Assembly (NCBI GenBank): GCA_035500455.1
Contig: DATJXG010000168.1
Span: 1-32,718, forward strand
From: DATJXG01 sp035500455
Lineage (GTDB): Bacteria > Acidobacteriota > Terriglobia > Terriglobales > Acidobacteriaceae
Length of the DNA: 32,718 nucleotides
Reading direction: 5' to 3'
Shown here: piece after piece, positions 18,073 through 25,165 of the stretch
Layout of the letters: each line of letters starts with the position of its first letter
Position numbering within the stretch: position 1 is the first letter of the stretch
The notes under the pieces: model-generated
The model's database searches: none
What the model was told of the DNA's origin: nothing
The model's input: only the letters and a program-made list of their open reading frames with translations
Made by a program: the position numbers and the translations under genes

Positions 18073-18552
18073 ATGACGGCGCAAGCGGACGCTGAAGTCT
18101 TGCTGGTAGAGGACAACCCGAAAGAGATCGATCTCACTATGTATACGTTGCAGCGGGAAAATCTGGTGACCCATGTTCAGATTCTCCACGATGGCGAAGA
18201 GGCGCTGGACTATCTGTTTTGCCGGGGCGCTTTTGCGCGGCGCAGTTTTGATCAGCCTCCGCGACTGGTGCTGCTCGATCTGAATCTCCCCAAGGTGTCC
18301 GGACTGGAGGTGCTGCAACGGATTAAAGGAGACGACCGGACCAAGACCATTCCGGTAGTGATTCTGACCGCGTCGCAGAAGGAGCAGGATCTGGTGCGTG
18401 GCTATGACTATGGGGCCAACAGCTATATCCGGAAACCGGTGGATTTCGGTCAGTTCAGCAGCATGTTGAAGACACTAGGCGTTTATTGGCTCCAGGTGAA
18501 TCGGGCCCCAGTAAGAAATCACTCAGCCTTGGCGCCGGGGGAGAAGTCATGA
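18073..18552 (+). CDS. Stand-alone receiver protein, Rcp1-like
   Basis: A 159-residue CheY-like response regulator with no output domain, of the Rcp1 group often paired with phytochrome-type kinases. Motifs: VEDNPKEIDL, phospho-acceptor D69 in LVLLDLNLPKVSG, Thr in VILTAS, and Lys in SYIRKPVDF. The C-terminal FSSMLKTLGVYWL helix is typical of Rcp1 proteins. GGGAG lies 5 bases before the ATG. Its TGA overlaps the next gene's ATG (ATGA at 18549-18552), so the two are translationally coupled. It probably takes phosphate from one of the two downstream kinases. Confidence 0.92.
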   Translation: MTAQADAEVLLVEDNPKEIDLTMYTLQRENLVTHVQILHDGEEALDYLFCRGAFARRSFDQPPRLVLLDLNLPKVSGLEVLQRIKGDDRTKTIPVVILTASQKEQDLVRGYDYGANSYIRKPVDFGQFSSMLKTLGVYWLQVNRAPVRNHSALAPGEKS

Positions 18553-19763
18553 ATGCCGTCCCCGCGAACCTGCAAAGCGACGCCAATGTTCCCCGGGCTG
18601 AAGCTACCAGGTTGCGGGTGTTACTGGTGGAAGACAACTCGGCGGATGCGGAACTGGTCCTGCGGGCGTTGCGCCGCGGCGGGTTCGATGTGACCAGCGC
18701 AATGGCCAAGACGCAGCAAGACTTCCGGAGAGAACTGAAAAGCCACGCGCCGGACGTGGTGCTGGCGGACTATAACCTGGGGCAGTGGCGAGGCATCGAG
18801 GCGCTGAGGATTCTGAAGGAAGAACAGCTGGACATACCGCTGATTCTGGTCTCGGGCGCGCTGGGGGATGTCACCGCGGTGGAGTGCATCAAGCAGGGCG
18901 TCACCGACTACGTGCTGAAGGATTCACTCACCCGGCTGCCGGTGTCGGTGCGGCGCGCGCTGCGGGAGAAAGAATTCGAGAGAGAACGCAAACGGGCGCA
19001 GAAAGAGCTGGCGCGAAAAATCACCGAGCTGGCGCGCTCCAACCATGACCTGGAGCAGTTCGCCTATGTGGCCTCACACGATCTGCAGGAGCCGCTCCGC
19101 ATGGTGGCTGCCTATACGCAGCTTTTAGCCGAGAAGTACAAGGGCAGGCTCGATGAGCAGGCGGATAAGTACATTCACTACGCGGTGGATGGCGCCAACC
19201 GCATGCAGACTCTCATCCAGGACCTGCTGGCTTTTTCCCGCGCCGGCAAAGAAGGCATGGCGCTGGCGCCCACGGACTGCAACACCCTGGTGGAAGCCGC
19301 GCTGAAGAATCTGGAGGCTGCGATCCACGACGGCCAGGCCACCGTAAATTATGGCGGCTTACCCACGATTTCCGCCAACGGCGGGCAGTTGCAGCAGGTG
19401 TTTCAGAACCTGATCGGCAATGCCATCAAATTCCGGGGGGCCGATCCACCGGTGATTGACATTTCCGCTGATCAGGTGGGAGAGGATTGGCTGTTCGCGG
19501 TTTCTGATAACGGCATCGGCATCGCCCCCGAGCATGCGGAGAACATCTTCGTGGTATTCCAGCGCCTGCATACTCGCGAAGAATACTCGGGAAACGGCAT
19601 CGGCCTGGCTATCTGCAAGAAGATCATCCAGCGCCACGGCGGCCGCATCTGGGTGGAGTCCCAGGCGGGCCAGGGTACGACTTTCAAATTTACGCTGCCG
19701 GTGGCGGCCGTGGAATCAACCGCTGAAACCACGCAGGCCATGGCCGCGGCTGCCGCCGGATAG
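18549..19763 (+). CDS. REC-histidine kinase with phytochrome-type HisKA
   Basis: A 404-residue soluble kinase. The N-terminal receiver (about 22-140) has E28/D29 and phospho-acceptor D74 in VVLADYNLGQWRG. A coiled linker rich in Glu/Arg follows, then HisKA with H177 in YVASHDLQEPLRMV, the signature of Cph1/bacteriophytochrome kinases, and an HATPase with N box NLIGNAIKF and G boxes SDNGIGI and GNGIGLAI. There is no transmembrane or photosensory GAF/PHY domain, so the receiver is the only visible input. The start at 18549 (GGGGGAG 5 bases upstream, ATGA overlap) is preferred over an in-frame ATG at 18486 inside the preceding gene. The C-terminus ends in an Ala-rich tail. Confidence 0.92.
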   Translation: MNAVPANLQSDANVPRAEATRLRVLLVEDNSADAELVLRALRRGGFDVTSAMAKTQQDFRRELKSHAPDVVLADYNLGQWRGIEALRILKEEQLDIPLILVSGALGDVTAVECIKQGVTDYVLKDSLTRLPVSVRRALREKEFERERKRAQKELARKITELARSNHDLEQFAYVASHDLQEPLRMVAAYTQLLAEKYKGRLDEQADKYIHYAVDGANRMQTLIQDLLAFSRAGKEGMALAPTDCNTLVEAALKNLEAAIHDGQATVNYGGLPTISANGGQLQQVFQNLIGNAIKFRGADPPVIDISADQVGEDWLFAVSDNGIGIAPEHAENIFVVFQRLHTREEYSGNGIGLAICKKIIQRHGGRIWVESQAGQGTTFKFTLPVAAVESTAETTQAMAAAAAG

Positions 19764-19791
19764 GCAGCGCTGATCAAAAGGGAGTTCGACG

Positions 19792-20229
19792 ATGCGCACG
19801 CGAGAAGTGCTGGTGGTGGACGACAATCCCGCCGATATTGATTTGACGCAGGATGCTCTGCTGCGCTGCCATATTCCCCTGCACATACATTCGGTGCCGG
19901 ACGGCGTGGAGGCGCTGGCGCTCCTGCAGCGCACGGGAAAATATTCCGGCGTCGCTGCCCCCGACCTCGTCATCCTGGACCTCAACATGCCGGGCAAAGA
20001 CGGGCGCGCGGTATTGTCGGAAGTCAAATCCAATCCCGGCCTTCGCCGCACCCCGGTGGTTATCTTCAGCACCTCGCAGGCCAGCCGCGACATTGGACGC
20101 AGCTACGAACTCGGCGCCAACAGCTACGTGAGCAAGCCGGTCAACCTGCGGGACTACATCGCCGCCATCGTCTCAATCGGCAATTACTGGCTGGGCTGCG
20201 CCCATCTGCCGCCCCAGGAGGAAGTGTGA
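19792..20229 (+). CDS. Stand-alone receiver protein, Rcp1-like
   Basis: A 145-residue single receiver domain resembling the first gene of the cluster. Motifs: VVDDNPADIDL, phospho-acceptor D63 in LVILDLNMPGKDG, FSTSQAS, and Lys in SYVSKPVNL; it ends with the YIAAIVSIGNYWL helix. GGGAG precedes the ATG, 28 bp after the upstream kinase. Its stop overlaps the next gene's GTG start (GTGA at 20226-20229). Having both this and the 18073 protein suggests each serves a separate kinase, or that one acts as a phosphate sink. Confidence 0.92.
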   Translation: MRTREVLVVDDNPADIDLTQDALLRCHIPLHIHSVPDGVEALALLQRTGKYSGVAAPDLVILDLNMPGKDGRAVLSEVKSNPGLRRTPVVIFSTSQASRDIGRSYELGANSYVSKPVNLRDYIAAIVSIGNYWLGCAHLPPQEEV

Positions 20230-21842
20230 ACAAACAGGACAACCACGTTCTATTGATCGAAGACAATCCCGGAGACGCGGATCTGGTGCGCCTTCGCCTG
20301 GTGGAAGGCAAGACGGGAGTGGAAGTAGCTTGCGTCAACCGCCTTTCCGACGGCCTGGAATCCCTGTCCCACGATTCGCCGGCGCTGGTGCTGCTGGACC
20401 TCAATCTTCCTGACAGCCGCGGGGCGGAGACCTTCCGCCGCGTGCTCAACAAAGCCCCCGGTATACCCGTGGTGGTGCTCTCCGGCCAGGACGACGAGGA
20501 ACTGGCCCTGAAGGCGGTCCACCAGGGAGTGCAGGACTATCTGGTCAAGGGCTCGTTCGACAGCAAACAACTGGCGCGCGCCATGCGCTATGCCGTAGAA
20601 CGCCAGGCCCTGCTCACCTCGCTGGACATGAGCCGCAAGCAGCAGCTGCAGTTCAAAGATCAATTTCTCTCCCACGTCTCGCACGAGCTGCGCACTCCTC
20701 TGACCAGCATTCATCAGTTCGTCACTATCCTGCTGGACGGAATCGCAGGCCCGGTTTCCAGCGAGCAGAGAGAGCATTTGCGCACCGTCCTGCGCAGCGC
20801 GCAGCAGCTCCATACCATGATCAACGATCTGCTGGACGCCTCCCGCGCCGAGTCCGGCAAGACGCAGATCGAACCGCGCTGCATCGTGATTGGAGATGTC
20901 ATCCGCTCCGCCGTGGCCATGCTGCAGGCCACCGCCGATGAAAAGCGGGTGGGCCTGGAAATGGGGCTGGACAGCCGCCTTCCCCTGGTCTGTGCCGATC
21001 CCGACCGCGTGCTGCAGGTGCTGATCAATCTGGTTCACAACGCCATCAAGTTCACGCCTGCGGACGGATCGGTAGTAGTGAGGGCTTGCCGTGCAGAGAC
21101 AGACCCGGATTTCGCGTACATCTCCGTCACCGACACCGGGCGCGGCATCAGCCCGGAAGCGCGGCCCCTGATCTTCGAGCGTATGTATCAGGACCCCGCG
21201 GCTATCGACGACAGCCGTAAAGGCCTGGGGTTGGGCCTCTACATTGCCCGCGAGCTGGTCCATCTGCATGGTGGGCGCATGTGGGTGGAAAGCCAACTCG
21301 GACACGGCAGTGTCTTTACCTTTACCCTGCCGATGTTTTCCCTGGCCAAGCTGCTGGCTCCGGCGATTACCACCCAGGGCCGGCTGCGAGAGGCAGTTTC
21401 CTTGATTTCCGTCGAACTTGCCCCGCGCATTTCCCCAGCCGTCGGCAATTGGCGGGAAATGCGGGCACGCTGTCTCGAGGTTCTTCGCCAGTGCACTCTG
21501 CCCGATAAGGATGTACTCCTTCCCGCCATGGGAAGCAGCGGCGCGGGAGAAATCTTCCTGCTGGTCGCCTCGGCGGACCAGACGGGAGCAGAAGTGATGA
21601 TGCAGCGTATCGGCGAACAACTGGAACGCAGCCCCGAGGTGCAATCAGCCGCGGCCGTCAGCATTTCGTCCAAACCCGTTCTTCTGCCCCGCGAAGACCT
21701 CCCTTTAATAAAGCTCGTGGAAGAAACCGCCGATAGGATTACCGGGATGTGCACGGAGGCGATCCACCGGAAGGCAATGTTTGAACATACCGCCCTGCTG
21801 AGCAGGGAGTGGAATGGAATTGAGACCGAAAAGGAGCAGTAA
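20226..21842 (+). CDS. REC-histidine kinase with a degenerate GGDEF-like C-terminal domain
   Basis: 538 residues. Receiver about 7-125 with phospho-acceptor D58 in LVLLDLNLPDSRG. HisKA has H153 in FLSHVSHELRTPLTS. The HATPase (about 250-370) has N box LINLVHNAIKF and G boxes TDTGRGI and KGLGLGLYIA. The remaining ~160 residues (about 378-538) are not a kinase module. Patterns such as ISVELAP..., LLPAMGSSGAGEIFLLV and MMQRIGEQLERSP resemble the fold of a GGDEF domain with the active site lost (SGAGEIF in place of RxGGDEF). That reading is an inference. The start is GTG, overlapping the previous stop. The TAATG overlap at 21840-21844 couples it to the next receiver gene. Confidence 0.9.
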   Translation: MNKQDNHVLLIEDNPGDADLVRLRLVEGKTGVEVACVNRLSDGLESLSHDSPALVLLDLNLPDSRGAETFRRVLNKAPGIPVVVLSGQDDEELALKAVHQGVQDYLVKGSFDSKQLARAMRYAVERQALLTSLDMSRKQQLQFKDQFLSHVSHELRTPLTSIHQFVTILLDGIAGPVSSEQREHLRTVLRSAQQLHTMINDLLDASRAESGKTQIEPRCIVIGDVIRSAVAMLQATADEKRVGLEMGLDSRLPLVCADPDRVLQVLINLVHNAIKFTPADGSVVVRACRAETDPDFAYISVTDTGRGISPEARPLIFERMYQDPAAIDDSRKGLGLGLYIARELVHLHGGRMWVESQLGHGSVFTFTLPMFSLAKLLAPAITTQGRLREAVSLISVELAPRISPAVGNWREMRARCLEVLRQCTLPDKDVLLPAMGSSGAGEIFLLVASADQTGAEVMMQRIGEQLERSPEVQSAAAVSISSKPVLLPREDLPLIKLVEETADRITGMCTEAIHRKAMFEHTALLSREWNGIETEKEQ

Positions 21843-22240
21843 TGGATAAACCAAGAATCCTGATTGTGGACGACGATCCTGACTTGCGCCGCGCCTTGAA
21901 CCTGCGCTTGCGGGCGAACCACTTCGAGACCACGTACGCTACCGATGGTTTTTCTGCCATCGCCATGGCGCAAAAGGAACGCCCGGACCTCATCATCCTG
22001 GATGTCGGCCTGCCCGCAGGGGACGGTTTCGTAGTACTCGACCGGCTGCAGCAGAGCGCCATGCTCTCCTGCATTCCCGTTATTGTGTTGACCGCGCGCG
22101 ACCCGCAAGCTACGCGCGACAAAATCCTGAAGGCGGGAGCCATCGCCTATTTCCAAAAACCCGCGGACAACGGTGAACTGCTGAGCACCATTCGCACTGT
22201 ACTGAGTCCAGCGTGGCCGGGGACGGTTGCGGCCTCCTGA
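21842..22240 (+). CDS. Stand-alone response regulator (CheY/PilG-like receiver)
   Basis: A 132-residue single receiver domain: VDDDPDLRRAL, phospho-acceptor D54 in LIILDVGLPAGDG, Thr in VLTARD, and Lys in AYFQKPADN. The sequence is closer to OmpR-type receivers than to the two Rcp1-like proteins, but there is no DNA-binding domain. Its ATG shares an A with the upstream TAA, giving translational coupling. It is the last gene of the five-gene cluster; the next gene begins after 240 bp and a strong palindrome. It probably acts by protein contact, target unknown. Confidence 0.92.
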   Translation: MDKPRILIVDDDPDLRRALNLRLRANHFETTYATDGFSAIAMAQKERPDLIILDVGLPAGDGFVVLDRLQQSAMLSCIPVIVLTARDPQATRDKILKAGAIAYFQKPADNGELLSTIRTVLSPAWPGTVAAS

Positions 22241-22264
22241 AAGCTGCGCAAGTTTCCAAGCGGC

Positions 22265-22319
22265 AGCCGGCCGCGCTGCGAGACGAACAGATCTTCGTTG
22301 AGCCCAGACGCGGCCGGCT
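22265..22319. repeat. Perfect 11-bp inverted repeat with inner stem after the receiver operon
   Basis: Arms AGCCGGCCGCG (22265-22275) and CGCGGCCGGCT (22309-22319) are exact reverse complements around a 33-nt loop that itself contains ACGAA...TTCGT. There is no T-run, so it is not a standard terminator. It may be a transcript-stabilising or cruciform structure in the gap before the PAS-GGDEF gene. Confidence 0.5.
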
Positions 22320-22480
22320 TCCCCTATCAAGCTCCACCCTTTCTGGTTCGCTGCGCTGTTTTGGGGCGCCGGCATTGGTCTTTCTCGCGGACCGACTATG
22401 CCCGGACCCGGCTTCCGTCCACAAAACTGTGAAGCCCTCCGCGCGCTTGCCGATTACCAATAAAGTGGACGCGAAATCAC

Positions 22481-23413
22481 ATGGTGGAGCTTCAGGGTCC
22501 CGAGATTTATCGCATCGTGCTGGAGGGGCTGCACGTCGGCATCTGCCTGGAAGATCGCCAACGCAAGATCGTCTTCTGGAACGACGGCGCCGAGCGCATC
22601 ACAGGCTACCAACGGCATGAAGTAGTGGGGCACACCACTCAGAGCAGTGTTCTTGCCGAGTGCGTGGGACAGTCCTGCGTGCTCTGCGCCAACAGTTGCC
22701 CATTTGTCCAAACGATGCACGAGGGCAAGGCCCGGGAAGCGCGCATTCAGATTCGCCACAAGGCGGGACATCGGGTTCCGGTGCGAGTTTCCGTGACCCC
22801 TATCCGTGACAGCCACGGCTCGGTGATCGGCGCGGCCACCAGCTTCGACGAGCAGAAGTTTGCTTTGGAACGCGACCGGCGGCAGCAGAATTTTGCCACT
22901 CACGGTTGCCTGGATCCGGCCACCGGCGCCCCCAATCACGGATTCACCCAGTTTCACCTCCGCGAGCATCTGGATGGCTTCACCGAGTATCATCTCGCCT
23001 TCGCGGTGCTGCGTGTCCAGGTGGACCAATTCCACGAGTTCCGCCTTAAGTATGGGCCGGATGCGTCCGACGGAATCTTGCGCGTCGTCGCTCAGACCCT
23101 GCAGAACAGCCTGCGTCCCAGCGATTTTATGGGGCGATGGGGAGACGACGAGTTCCTTGCCATCCTGAGCAATTGCACGCAAGCCGGAGTGCTCCAGGCC
23201 GCGGACCGCATCCGCAAAGTGGTGGGCCAGGCCGGTATCAACTGGTGGGGAGATCATCTTTCCGCCACGGTCTCAATTGGGGTCGCGGCTGCACAAAGCG
23301 AGGACACCATTGAACTCCTCCTGGGGCGGGCCGAGCGCTCGCTGGAGCAAATCAAGGCCAAGCGTTTGGCAGCGGCAGCGTCTTCGCATGCAGGTGGCCA
23401 GGCTGGAGCCTAA
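22481..23413 (+). CDS. PAS-GGDEF protein with degenerate cyclase motif
   Basis: 310 residues. The PAS domain (about 6-125: RIVLEGLHVGICLEDRQRKI, FWNDGAERITGY, EVVGH) contains a Cys cluster C61, C66, C69, C73 (ECVGQSCVLCANSCPF), which could bind metal or Fe-S or respond to redox. The GGDEF domain spans about 140-305. The signature reads GDDEF (221-225) in place of GGDEF, the guanine-contacting Asn of the IND region is Arg or another residue (DQFHEFRLKYG), and the start reads DPATGAPNH. The I-site R212-x2-D215 is intact. It may be a weak or inactive cyclase or a c-di-GMP-binding protein. It lies 6 bp upstream of motA, so it is likely cotranscribed with the motor genes. The ATG at 22481 has only a weak ribosome-binding site. 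Confidence 0.9.
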   Translation: MVELQGPEIYRIVLEGLHVGICLEDRQRKIVFWNDGAERITGYQRHEVVGHTTQSSVLAECVGQSCVLCANSCPFVQTMHEGKAREARIQIRHKAGHRVPVRVSVTPIRDSHGSVIGAATSFDEQKFALERDRRQQNFATHGCLDPATGAPNHGFTQFHLREHLDGFTEYHLAFAVLRVQVDQFHEFRLKYGPDASDGILRVVAQTLQNSLRPSDFMGRWGDDEFLAILSNCTQAGVLQAADRIRKVVGQAGINWWGDHLSATVSIGVAAAQSEDTIELLLGRAERSLEQIKAKRLAAAASSHAGGQAGA

Positions 23414-23419
23414 AGCACT

Positions 23420-24313
23420 ATGTTTTCGATCATCGGAATCGTAGTTGTCTTTGGGAGCATTGCCGGCGGCTACCTGATGGAGCACGGCAATCTCAAGGTG
23501 CTGCTGCAGCCGGCGGAGCTGCTGATCATCGGCGGCGCGGCGAGTGGAACGGTTCTGATCGCGAATCCCCTGCACATTCTCAAGCAGATTGCGGGTGGCA
23601 TCACCGGGGTATTCAAAGGCTCGAAATTTACCAAGCAGCGATATCTCGACTCTCTGAAGATGATGTACGACCTCTTCAACAAGGCCCGAAAGGAAGGACT
23701 CATGGCCCTGGAGAACGACGTGGAGGAACCGGAGAAAAGCCCGGTTTTCTCCAAGTATGAGGCGTTCATCAAGGACCACCATGTGCGGGACTATGTTTGC
23801 GACACACTGCGCATGGCCGTTACCGGTTCCGAACCCTTCGATCTGGATCAACTTCTGGAACTCGACATGGAAGTCCACCATCACGCGGCCAGCACACCCA
23901 TCGCTTCCCTGAGTACGATGGCTGACTCCCTGCCCGGCCTGGGAATCGTAGCCGCAGTGTTGGGCGTGGTGATCACTATGGGCGCCCTTGGCGGGCCGCC
24001 TGAAGAAATCGGCCGCAAGGTCGCCGCCGCGCTGGTCGGCACATTCCTTGGCATTTTGCTCTGCTATGGCCTGGTCGGACCGATCGCGGCCAACATGGCC
24101 AAAATCGCCGACGAAGAGCAGGCCTTTCTGCACGTGATGCGCGTGGTCATGATCTCCTTTCTCAAGGGCACCGCTCCCATCATGGCCGTGGAAGTGGCGC
24201 GGCGCGCTATTCCGGGACACGTGCGCCCGGCTTTTCAGGAACTGGAAGCCGCATGCCGTGGAGGGGGAGCGGCTGCAGCGGCAGCGGCATCGGCTGAAGC
24301 GGCATCGGCTTAG
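23420..24313 (+). CDS. motA: Flagellar motor stator protein MotA
   Basis: Inner-membrane stator subunit that forms the proton channel with MotB. 297 residues with four hydrophobic segments: about 1-20, 32-50, and a pair in the second half (LGIVAAVLGVVITMGALGG and VAAALVGTFLGILLCYGLVGPIA). The large cytoplasmic loop contains the RYLDSLKMMYDLFNKARKEG region and charged residues that normally contact FliG. The conserved STMADSLPGLGIVAAVLG segment is the MotA signature. The C-terminus carries an unusual Ala/Gly-rich low-complexity tail (about 278-297). It lies 6 bp after the PAS-GGDEF gene and 3 bp before motB. No other flagellar gene is in the window. Confidence 0.94.
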   Translation: MFSIIGIVVVFGSIAGGYLMEHGNLKVLLQPAELLIIGGAASGTVLIANPLHILKQIAGGITGVFKGSKFTKQRYLDSLKMMYDLFNKARKEGLMALENDVEEPEKSPVFSKYEAFIKDHHVRDYVCDTLRMAVTGSEPFDLDQLLELDMEVHHHAASTPIASLSTMADSLPGLGIVAAVLGVVITMGALGGPPEEIGRKVAAALVGTFLGILLCYGLVGPIAANMAKIADEEQAFLHVMRVVMISFLKGTAPIMAVEVARRAIPGHVRPAFQELEAACRGGGAAAAAAASAEAASA

Positions 24314-24316
24314 CAA

Positions 24317-25165
24317 ATGTCAACCGGCATCGACAAAACCCGCCCCATCATCATCGTCAAGAAGAAAGCCGGCCATGGAGGCCATCACGGCGGCGCCTGG
24401 AAGGTCGCTTATGCGGACTTCGTCACCGCCATGATGGCGCTGTTCATCGTTCTCTGGCTGCTCAACACCAGCAAGCCGGTGCGCGAAGCCATTGCCGGCT
24501 ACTTCAAGGATCCTTCCGGCACGGCCAACCAAACCGGCTCCAGCCAAAGCGGAACCGGAGAGAACCTCACCGTCACCAAAGACAACGTGAATGAGCTGAA
24601 GGACAAGCTGGAACAGGCTCTGCAGCGCATGCCCGACTTCGACAAGCTCAAGCAGCAGGTGGAGATGACGGTTACCAGCGAAGGCCTGCGCATCGAACTG
24701 CTGGAAACCGCCTCCGGCACATTTTTTGACCTGGGCAGTCCCTATCCCAACGAACAGGGCCGCGAACTCCTGATAACTCTGGCACAGCAGTTAGGGGAAG
24801 TTCCCAACAAGATCTCTCTTGAAGGACACACCGACTCCAAGCCTTTCGCCGGCAACGGCGACTACGGCAACTGGGAACTTTCGGCGGACCGTGCCAACGC
24901 GGCCCGGCGCATCATGCAGAAAAACGGTTTGCGCGCTGATCAGGTCTCGCAGGTGCGGGGCTTTGCTGACCAGCGGCTGCGCCTTCCCGACGATCCCGAA
25001 AATCCCTCAAACCGACGCATCTCCATCATTGTTCACTACCTGGAGAATCCAGCGGGCGAAGAAAAGCCCGGCGAAGCAGAAAAGGGCCAGGAAAAGCCTG
25101 AAGCAGGTAAGGAAGCTGGAGAGAAGCAGAAGCCGAGTCCCGCCGAAGGCGGCGAAAAGTACTAA
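24317..25165 (+). CDS. motB: Flagellar motor stator protein MotB
   Basis: 282 residues. Basic cytoplasmic N-terminus with a His/Gly stretch (KKKAGHGGHHGG), then the single transmembrane helix with the proton-carrying Asp, D34 in AYADFVTAMMALFIVLWLL. A plug and linker follow, then a periplasmic OmpA/MotB peptidoglycan-binding domain (about 125-250: FFDLGSPYPNEQGRELL, LEGHTDSKPF, ELSADRANAARRIM, NRRISI). The C-terminal tail is rich in Glu/Lys/Gly/Pro repeats. It forms the stator with MotA directly upstream. Its TAA (25163-25165) interlocks with the convergent uvrA TAG (25164-25162). Confidence 0.95.
   Translation: MSTGIDKTRPIIIVKKKAGHGGHHGGAWKVAYADFVTAMMALFIVLWLLNTSKPVREAIAGYFKDPSGTANQTGSSQSGTGENLTVTKDNVNELKDKLEQALQRMPDFDKLKQQVEMTVTSEGLRIELLETASGTFFDLGSPYPNEQGRELLITLAQQLGEVPNKISLEGHTDSKPFAGNGDYGNWELSADRANAARRIMQKNGLRADQVSQVRGFADQRLRLPDDPENPSNRRISIIVHYLENPAGEEKPGEAEKGQEKPEAGKEAGEKQKPSPAEGGEKY

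Noticed and set aside
17694..18137. Overlapping frames in the intergenic region before the receiver cassette
   Set aside because: No ribosome-binding sites or domains, and they overlap the start of the Rcp1-like gene.
20250..21644. 464-residue minus-strand frame
   Set aside because: It lies wholly antisense to the REC-kinase gene with clear HisKA and HATPase motifs; its composition is that of a GC-rich shadow frame.
23420..25165. ExbB/TolQ-type assignment for the MotAB pair
   Set aside because: The MotA length, large cytoplasmic loop and MotB OmpA-like domain fit flagellar stators better than ExbB/ExbD.
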